A stretch of 64,000 nt of DNA from the NCBI GenBank assembly GCA_035763805.1, contig DASUAL010000092.1:1-64000 (forward strand), given 5' to 3'. The stretch comes from DASUAL01 sp035763805. Lineage in GTDB: Bacteria > Gemmatimonadota > Gemmatimonadetes > Gemmatimonadales > GWC2-71-9. Under the pieces are notes generated by a model, which did not search any database, was not told the DNA's origin, and was given only the letters and a program-made list of their open reading frames with translations. This document shows positions 59,049 to 64,000 of this stretch, piece by piece. Every line of letters begins with the position of its first letter. Position 1 is the stretch's first letter. The position numbers were made by a program, and so were the translations under genes.

Positions 59049-60853
59049 TGGGAGCGACCGACCACACCGATCTGGCGATCTACCGGCGCCTCCTCGGCCA
59101 GGCGCGACGCTACTGGCCGCACTTGGCAGCGCTCTTCGCGCTCGGTCTGGTGACGACCCCCCTCGCGCTCCTGACCCCCCTTCCTCTGAAGATCGTGGTC
59201 GACTCGGTCCTCGGCTCGCGCCCGCTGCCAGGCGTGCTCGAGACCATGCTACCGGCGGCCGTGACGCGCTCCGGCACCGCAGTGCTCGTCGTCGCGGTGG
59301 GGCTACTGGTGGCCGTCGCGGTGCTCAGCCAGCTCCAGGGGCTCGCGACCACCCTGCTGCGCACCTACATCGGTGAACAGTTGGTCCTGGCGTTCCGGGC
59401 CCGGCTCCTCCACCACGTTCAGCGCCTCTCCCTGTCGTATCACGACTCGCGCGGAACCGCCGACTCGATCTACCGTATCCAGCACGACGCACCGGCCATC
59501 CAGTACGTCGCAGTCGACGGCGTCATCCCGTTCGTGACGGCGGGCATCACCCTCACTGCGATGATCTACGTGACGGCGCGAATCGACTGGCACCTGGCCC
59601 TCGTCGCCCTAACGATCTCCCCCTCTCTGTTCCTGCTCTCCCGAGCATACCGCGGCCGCGTGCGCGGCCAGTCGAGGACGGTCAAGAAGCTCGAAAGCTC
59701 CGCCCTGTCGATCGCTCAGGAGACCTTGGGTGCGCTTCGCGTCGTCAAGGCGTTCGGTCAAGAGCGCCGCGAGACCGAGCGTTTCGTCGCCCGCTCACGC
59801 GAGGGCCTGATGGCGCGCCTCAGCCTCGCGTTGCTCGAGGGGCGCTTCGGCATCTCGATCGGGCTCGTGACCGCGCTCGGCACGGCCGCCGTGCTGTTCA
59901 TCGGAATCGGCCACGTCCGCGCGGGTGGGCTGACCCTGGGCCAGCTCCTGATGGTGATGACCTACGTGGCGCAACTGTACGCGCCGCTGAAAACCATCAG
60001 CCGCAAGACGGCCGGGCTGCAGAGCTACCTGGCCAGCGCCGAGCGCGCCTTCGCCGTGCTCGACGAAGCCCCTGACGTCCCGGAGCGATCCAACGCCCGC
60101 CCGCTCCCGCGCGCCGCCGGCGCAGTCGAGTTCCGGAACGTCTCGTTCGCCTACGACCCGGGTCGCCCGGTCCTGCACGAGGTTTCGTTCCATGTCGCTC
60201 CGGGCATGCGCGTCGCGGTCCGCGGGGCGACGGGAGCGGGCAAGACGACGCTGGTGAGTCTGCTGACCCGGTTCTACGACCCGACCGCCGGCGAGATCCT
60301 GCTCGACGGAACCGACGTGCGCGACTACCGCCTGGTTGACCTGCGGAACCAGTTCGCGATCGTCCTCCAGCATCCCGTGCTTTTCTCCACCAGCGTCGCG
60401 GAGAACATCGCCTACGGCCGGCCCGGGGCGAGCGCCCGCGACATCGTAACGGCCGCCGAGGCGGCGGGAGCCGACGATTTCATCGTGCACTTGCCCCGGG
60501 GGTACGAGACACAGGTGGGCGAGCGCGGACAGAGGCTCTCGGGCGGCGAGCGTCAGCGCATCGCCCTGGCGCGGGCATTCCTCAAGGACGCTCCCCTCCT
60601 CATCCTCGACGAGCCGACGAGCTCGGTCGATCTGAGAACTGAAGCCGCGATCCTCGAGGCCCTGCAGCGGTTGATGCGCGGCCGCACCGTGTTCCTGATC
60701 ACGCACCGTCCGAGCACCTCGGTCAATTGCGACCTGTCGCTGCAGCTCGAACAGGGACGCCTGATCCGGACAGGTTCTGCACCGGCGCCCGTCGCCGCGA
60801 GTATGGCTCCCGAGCAGGGGACGCCGCGGAGCCCGGAATGGGGTGAGCGGTGA
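59048..60853 (+). CDS. ABC exporter (membrane + ATPase fusion)
   Basis: A 601-residue half-transporter with six helices at about 20-320 and an ATPase domain after residue 345. Walker A is GATGAGKTT, the Q loop is IVLQHPVLF, the signature LSGGERQRIALARAF and Walker B LLILDEPTSS; THRPS carries the H loop. It is of the MsbA/lipid-linked exporter type and likely works as a dimer. Cargo is inferred to be a glycolipid or saccharide from the neighbours. ATG 59048 overlaps the fusion gene stop; its 3' end overlaps the next gene by 4 nt. Confidence 0.9.
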   Translation: MGATDHTDLAIYRRLLGQARRYWPHLAALFALGLVTTPLALLTPLPLKIVVDSVLGSRPLPGVLETMLPAAVTRSGTAVLVVAVGLLVAVAVLSQLQGLATTLLRTYIGEQLVLAFRARLLHHVQRLSLSYHDSRGTADSIYRIQHDAPAIQYVAVDGVIPFVTAGITLTAMIYVTARIDWHLALVALTISPSLFLLSRAYRGRVRGQSRTVKKLESSALSIAQETLGALRVVKAFGQERRETERFVARSREGLMARLSLALLEGRFGISIGLVTALGTAAVLFIGIGHVRAGGLTLGQLLMVMTYVAQLYAPLKTISRKTAGLQSYLASAERAFAVLDEAPDVPERSNARPLPRAAGAVEFRNVSFAYDPGRPVLHEVSFHVAPGMRVAVRGATGAGKTTLVSLLTRFYDPTAGEILLDGTDVRDYRLVDLRNQFAIVLQHPVLFSTSVAENIAYGRPGASARDIVTAAEAAGADDFIVHLPRGYETQVGERGQRLSGGERQRIALARAFLKDAPLLILDEPTSSVDLRTEAAILEALQRLMRGRTVFLITHRPSTSVNCDLSLQLEQGRLIRTGSAPAPVAASMAPEQGTPRSPEWGER

Positions 60854-61800
60854 GTCGGCACAAGCCGGTCGCGATTCTGCACGACGGCCTGTGGGCGCAT
60901 CCGGCCGTTCAGGCCTGGATTGGGCTGCGGCCAGCGACGGTCACGCCCGAGAGCATTCACGTGCTGCGCGAGCGCAGGAGATCCGCCGTCTATCGGCTCG
61001 TCGGAGTCGGCCCGGCCGGGGCGGCCGTGATCGCCAAACGGTGCCTGCCCGCGACGGCGTCGCTCGAGCTCACGGTGTACGAGCGCATCCTCCCCCAACT
61101 GCCCGTTTCGGCCCCCCGCTGCTACGGAGCCCAGGGCGGAGACGGGCAGCCCTGCTGGCTCTTCCTCGAGGACGTCGGTGACGAGCGGTATTCCGAGTCA
61201 AACGGGACGCACGTGGCGGCCGTCTCCAGGTGGGCGGCCCTGCTGCACACGTCGGCCGCCGGTGCGGCCGCCGCCCAGGCACTTCCCGATGCGGGGCCCA
61301 CCCGCTATCTCGCGCACCTGCGCGCAGCGCGGGACACGATCCAGCGACGTCTGACCACCCCCCTCACGCCGTGCGACGTCGCGGTGCTGCAGGCAATCGT
61401 CTCGCTCCAGGATCTGCTGGAATCGCGCTGGAGCTGGATCGAGCAGTCCTGCGTAGGCCTGCCAGCGACGCTCGTCCACGGCGACTTCCAGCCGAAAAAC
61501 GTGTTCGTGCGGGAGCATGCAATGGGCATCGCTTGCTATCCCATCGACTGGGAGTTTGTCGGCTGGGGCGTTCCAGCCGCCGACCTCACGCGCATCGACG
61601 TCGCCGCCTACTGGTCGGCCTCGCGGGAAGGCGGGGACGGACCAGGTCTCGAAACGGTGCGGCGGCTGGCCAACGTTGGTCAGATCTTCCGGTTTCTCGC
61701 CGCCATCGACTGGGAGTGCGCCAGCACCCCCGCGGACCTGGAGGTCCTGCAGGTCAGCCTGGCCAATGCCGTACGGACGGCTGGAGTCACGGACTCATGA
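60850..61800 (+). CDS. APH-fold phosphotransferase 1
   Basis: A 316-residue aminoglycoside-phosphotransferase-like kinase. The Brenner motif is VHGDFQPKNVFV and the metal motif is PIDWEFVGWG. The N-lobe lysine is probably in AAVIAKRCLP. APH-fold proteins phosphorylate sugars, choline, amino alcohols and some antibiotics. Its place among sugar genes makes a sugar or saccharide the likely acceptor; resistance is not supported. GTG 60850 overlaps the ABC gene, and the stop overlaps the next APH gene. Confidence 0.82.
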   Translation: MSRHKPVAILHDGLWAHPAVQAWIGLRPATVTPESIHVLRERRRSAVYRLVGVGPAGAAVIAKRCLPATASLELTVYERILPQLPVSAPRCYGAQGGDGQPCWLFLEDVGDERYSESNGTHVAAVSRWAALLHTSAAGAAAAQALPDAGPTRYLAHLRAARDTIQRRLTTPLTPCDVAVLQAIVSLQDLLESRWSWIEQSCVGLPATLVHGDFQPKNVFVREHAMGIACYPIDWEFVGWGVPAADLTRIDVAAYWSASREGGDGPGLETVRRLANVGQIFRFLAAIDWECASTPADLEVLQVSLANAVRTAGVTDS

Positions 61801-62846
61801 TCGCCCTCACCGATGAGCTGCGGGACGCTCTCGAAGCGAGTGGCCTGCCCGGCGCGGCGGAACTGTGCGAGGTGCTCCCTGACGTGTACGGGGGTTCCCA
61901 CGTCACGGGTCACATCGTCGGCCTCCGGAGGCTGAAATCCCGCGTCTACCGCCTGCAGACCGAGGTCAGCGGCCAGGTGCGCTCGCTGGTGCTCAAACGC
62001 TCCGATCCGGGGCCGGCCCGACGCGCGCTGCTGGCCGCCCGGCGTTGGCTCCCCGCGCTCGGCCTGGGCGATCGCTGCCCACAGGTTCTGGGCACCGCCG
62101 TCGACCCGCACGGCGAATGGGTATGGCACATCTACGAAGATCTAGGCGACAGCACGCTGGATGCGGCGAAGGCGGACCGGCATCACGTGGCGGCGGCAGT
62201 GGACTTGATCGCCGAATTACACGTGCGCTCCGCCGGACACTCCATCCTGTCGGAGTGTCGCCAGCACGGCGGTGATCTGGGAGCGGCCTACTACGCCGCG
62301 AACGTGCGCGACGCCATTCACAGGCTGGAATTGCTGCAACCTCCGCGGATCGCGCTCTCCCCGGAGCGACAGGCCGTGCGGGACCGCCTGCTCGGCCGGC
62401 TGTACGCCCTGCGTGACCAGCAGCCCCACCGCACGCGGTTGCTGGCAGACCACGGCGGTCCCGATGTGCTGCTGCACGGCGATCTCTGGACGATCAACAC
62501 GTTCGTCGCCTCCGGCCCGAGGGGGCTGCGCGCCCGTCTCATCGATTGGGATCGGGCCGGCGTCGGGCCCGCGAGCTACGACCTCTCGACGTTTCTCTAC
62601 CGGTTCCCGCCTGGTGAGCGGCCGTGGATCCTGGACCGCTATCGGGAGGCAGTTGCGCGCGCGGGGTGGCGCTTGCCTGTCGCACGAGACCTGAACGTCC
62701 TGTTCGAGACCGCAGAGTGTGCGCGCTATGCAAACCACGCCATCTCGCCTGCGGTCGCCCTGTTCGAACGCGCCGAGTGGGGATTCGCCGAGTTGGCGGA
62801 GGTGGGACGATGGTTCGAGGCCTTGCAGCCCGTGCTTCCGGAATGA
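61797..62846 (+). CDS. APH-fold phosphotransferase 2
   Basis: A 349-residue kinase of the same fold as its neighbour but clearly diverged. The motif is LLHGDLWTINTFV and the metal loop LIDWDRAGVGPASYDLSTF. The N-lobe lysine is in SLVLKRSDPG. Two adjacent, different APH-like genes suggest two phosphorylations of one product or of two parts of it. ATG 61797 overlaps the upstream stop (ATGA). The deacetylase gene starts 15 nt later. Confidence 0.8.
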   Translation: MIALTDELRDALEASGLPGAAELCEVLPDVYGGSHVTGHIVGLRRLKSRVYRLQTEVSGQVRSLVLKRSDPGPARRALLAARRWLPALGLGDRCPQVLGTAVDPHGEWVWHIYEDLGDSTLDAAKADRHHVAAAVDLIAELHVRSAGHSILSECRQHGGDLGAAYYAANVRDAIHRLELLQPPRIALSPERQAVRDRLLGRLYALRDQQPHRTRLLADHGGPDVLLHGDLWTINTFVASGPRGLRARLIDWDRAGVGPASYDLSTFLYRFPPGERPWILDRYREAVARAGWRLPVARDLNVLFETAECARYANHAISPAVALFERAEWGFAELAEVGRWFEALQPVLPE

Positions 62847-62861
62847 AAGGGGCCGGCTCGG

Positions 62862-63530
62862 ATGAAGTATCTGATCGTCAACGCGGATGACTTCGGCGCG
62901 AGCCGGGGCACGAACCGCGGGATCATGGATGCGCATCGGCAGGGCATCGTGACCAGCGCGAGCCTGCTCGTGAACGCGCCGTGTGCCGGGGCAGCGGCGG
63001 CGCTGAGCGGAAAGGTTCCCGATCTGAGTGTCGGCTTGCACCTCGCTCTCGACGATCTCGGGGACGCCGCGCTCGAGGCCGAACCGCACCGCCAGCTCTG
63101 CCGCTTTCAGGATCTCATGGGTCGCCTGCCCACGCATATCGACTCGCACCATAACGCGCACCGCGATCCCCGCGTCCTCACGCATGTCCTCCGCCTGGCC
63201 CGCCAATACGGCCTGCCGGCCCGCGAGCACTCCCCGGTGCGCTACTGCTCGAAGTTCTACGGCCAGTGGGGCGCGCGGACGCACGCCGAGCAGATCAGCG
63301 TGGCCAGCCTTGTGCGCCTGCTGGAAACCGAGGTGCGGGACGGCGTCACCGAGCTGAGCTGTCATCCAGGATACGCGGATCCGGATCTGCGGTCCGAGTA
63401 TGCCGACGAGCGGCCGGCCGAAGTTCGTACGCTGTGCGATCCGACGCTGCCGGCGCTGCTCGCGGCCCGCAACATCCGACTCATCGGGTTTCGCGATCTC
63501 CCGGGCGTCCTGGCCGGCGCCCCCGCCTAG
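62862..63530 (+). CDS. ChbG/HpnK-family deacetylase
   Basis: A 222-residue member of the YdjC/ChbG/HpnK family, metal-dependent carbohydrate deacetylases. The metal aspartates are in IVNADDFGASRGTNRGI, the first His in VGLHLALDD, the second in HIDSHHNAHRDP, and ELSCHPGYADPD completes the site. It probably removes an acetyl group from an amino sugar such as N-acetylglucosamine. Length is at the short end for the family. It follows the two kinases closely, so the product is likely an amino-sugar glycan. Confidence 0.85.
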   Translation: MKYLIVNADDFGASRGTNRGIMDAHRQGIVTSASLLVNAPCAGAAAALSGKVPDLSVGLHLALDDLGDAALEAEPHRQLCRFQDLMGRLPTHIDSHHNAHRDPRVLTHVLRLARQYGLPAREHSPVRYCSKFYGQWGARTHAEQISVASLVRLLETEVRDGVTELSCHPGYADPDLRSEYADERPAEVRTLCDPTLPALLAARNIRLIGFRDLPGVLAGAPA

Positions 63531-63544
63531 AGGGACCGACCAGC

Positions 63545-64000
63545 GTGGCCACCGTCGTCATCTCACCCTACAACGTCGCGAATTATCCCGAGGGAGGGGG
63601 CCACTTCTGGGTTTACATGCAGTATGCCCAGGGATTGCTCCGGCGGGGCTGCGAGGTGTACTGGCTGGAACAGTTTCGCCGCGGGGACGACTCCGACCGT
63701 GACGCACGGCTAGTCACCACGTTCTTCGAGCGGATGGCCCGTTTCGGGCTCGACGACAAGGTGCTGCTGTATTCGCTGGAGGAGCGCCCCGACGGGACGG
63801 AGGCCCCGTTCGAGTACATCGGCGTCACGCGGTCCGAGGCGGAAGCGGTCCTGCGACGGGCCGATCTCCTCCTCAACTTCCACTATGCCATCGACCCGCG
63901 TCTGCTCGCCTGCCCGAAACGCACGGCCTTGGTGGACATCGATCCCGGCTTGCTGCAGTTCTGGATGAGCGCGGGACAGCTTCATGTGCTCCCGCACGAC
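63545..64000 (+). CDS. Start of a probable glycosyltransferase, cut by the window end
   Basis: Only 152 codons are present, from GTG 63545. The beginning (ATVVISPYNVANYPEGGGHFWVYMQYAQGLLRRGCEVYWLEQF) has the glycine-rich loop and long helix of a GT-B glycosyltransferase N-terminal domain. LLNFHYAIDPRLLACPKRTALVDIDPGLLQFW continues the Rossmann-like pattern. Its position after the deacetylase supports a role in the same saccharide pathway. The family cannot be confirmed without the C-terminal half. Confidence 0.55.
   Translation, partial: MATVVISPYNVANYPEGGGHFWVYMQYAQGLLRRGCEVYWLEQFRRGDDSDRDARLVTTFFERMARFGLDDKVLLYSLEERPDGTEAPFEYIGVTRSEAEAVLRRADLLLNFHYAIDPRLLACPKRTALVDIDPGLLQFWMSAGQLHVLPHD

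Noticed and set aside
60850..62846. Aminoglycoside resistance genes
   Set aside because: APH motifs are general to a large kinase fold. The genes are coupled to saccharide and export genes and there is no mobile element, so resistance is not a fair call.
1..64000. tRNA, rRNA or tmRNA genes
   Set aside because: No cloverleaf, CCA end or rRNA-like conserved block was noticed on either strand; a covariance-model search would settle this.

Overview
The window is GC-rich bacterial chromosome, densely coded, with many 1-4 nt stop/start overlaps. The gene repertoire is typical of soil Gemmatimonadota or a close relative: a Ser/Thr kinase fused to a TolB-like propeller, a BlaI repressor with an M56 peptidase fused to HEAT repeats, a DUF5916 outer-membrane protein, many secreted hydrolases and lipoproteins, and several molybdo-hydroxylases. 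This assignment rests on repertoire only, because the window has no rRNA, tRNA or marker gene. I see no IS element, integrase, prophage or CRISPR array.

Region 1 (1-9042) is a ureide/purine catabolic locus. An AraC-type regulator is followed by allantoinase, allantoicase, OHCU decarboxylase, 5-hydroxyisourate hydrolase and a membrane urate oxidase with a cytochrome c tail (PuuD). A convergent three-gene xanthine-dehydrogenase-type operon lies on the other strand. Together they cover hypoxanthine/xanthine to urea plus ureidoglycolate.

Region 2 (9200-17268) is a second, divergently oriented molybdo-hydroxylase operon (2Fe-2S, Mo, CoxG-like and FAD subunits). It continues into an NCS1 permease, a cyclase/isatin-hydrolase-like ring opener and an amidase. 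It reads as uptake, hydroxylation, ring opening and amide hydrolysis of an unidentified N-heterocycle. Heptad-repeat hairpins sit at one gene junction in each of regions 1 and 2 and encode the ends of proteins.

Region 3 (17237-29612) holds a DUF5916 protein, the M56-HEAT/BlaI pair with a clear operator, a DUF4399 lipoprotein, a papain/C39-fold protein, a TPR lipoprotein, a fragment of a GltS glutamate symporter, a malonyl-CoA-synthetase-like ligase and a hybrid histidine kinase.

Region 4 (29730-43630) contains a GT2 glycosyltransferase with a composite membrane/TPR/beta-rich partner, an aldo-keto reductase, a Tat-exported isoquinoline-oxidoreductase-type enzyme, and an SPFH / NAD-kinase-like / NUDIX-regulator operon behind a strong promoter carrying tandem palindromes. 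It also has a small kinase, assorted small genes and a frameshifted ComEC-like metallo-beta-lactamase gene.

Region 5 (43632-52294) carries the kinase-propeller gene with a G-quadruplex-capable leader, a PAS protein, a HAD phosphatase behind a strong promoter and a 16-bp hairpin (possibly a small RNA), a secreted amidohydrolase and an ATP-dependent DNA ligase.

Region 6 (52258-64000) has a membrane/FAD-oxidase/outer-membrane operon, then an apparently uncharacterised saccharide cluster: a GH-like/GT2 fusion, an ABC exporter, two APH-fold kinases, a ChbG/HpnK deacetylase and a further gene cut by the window end.
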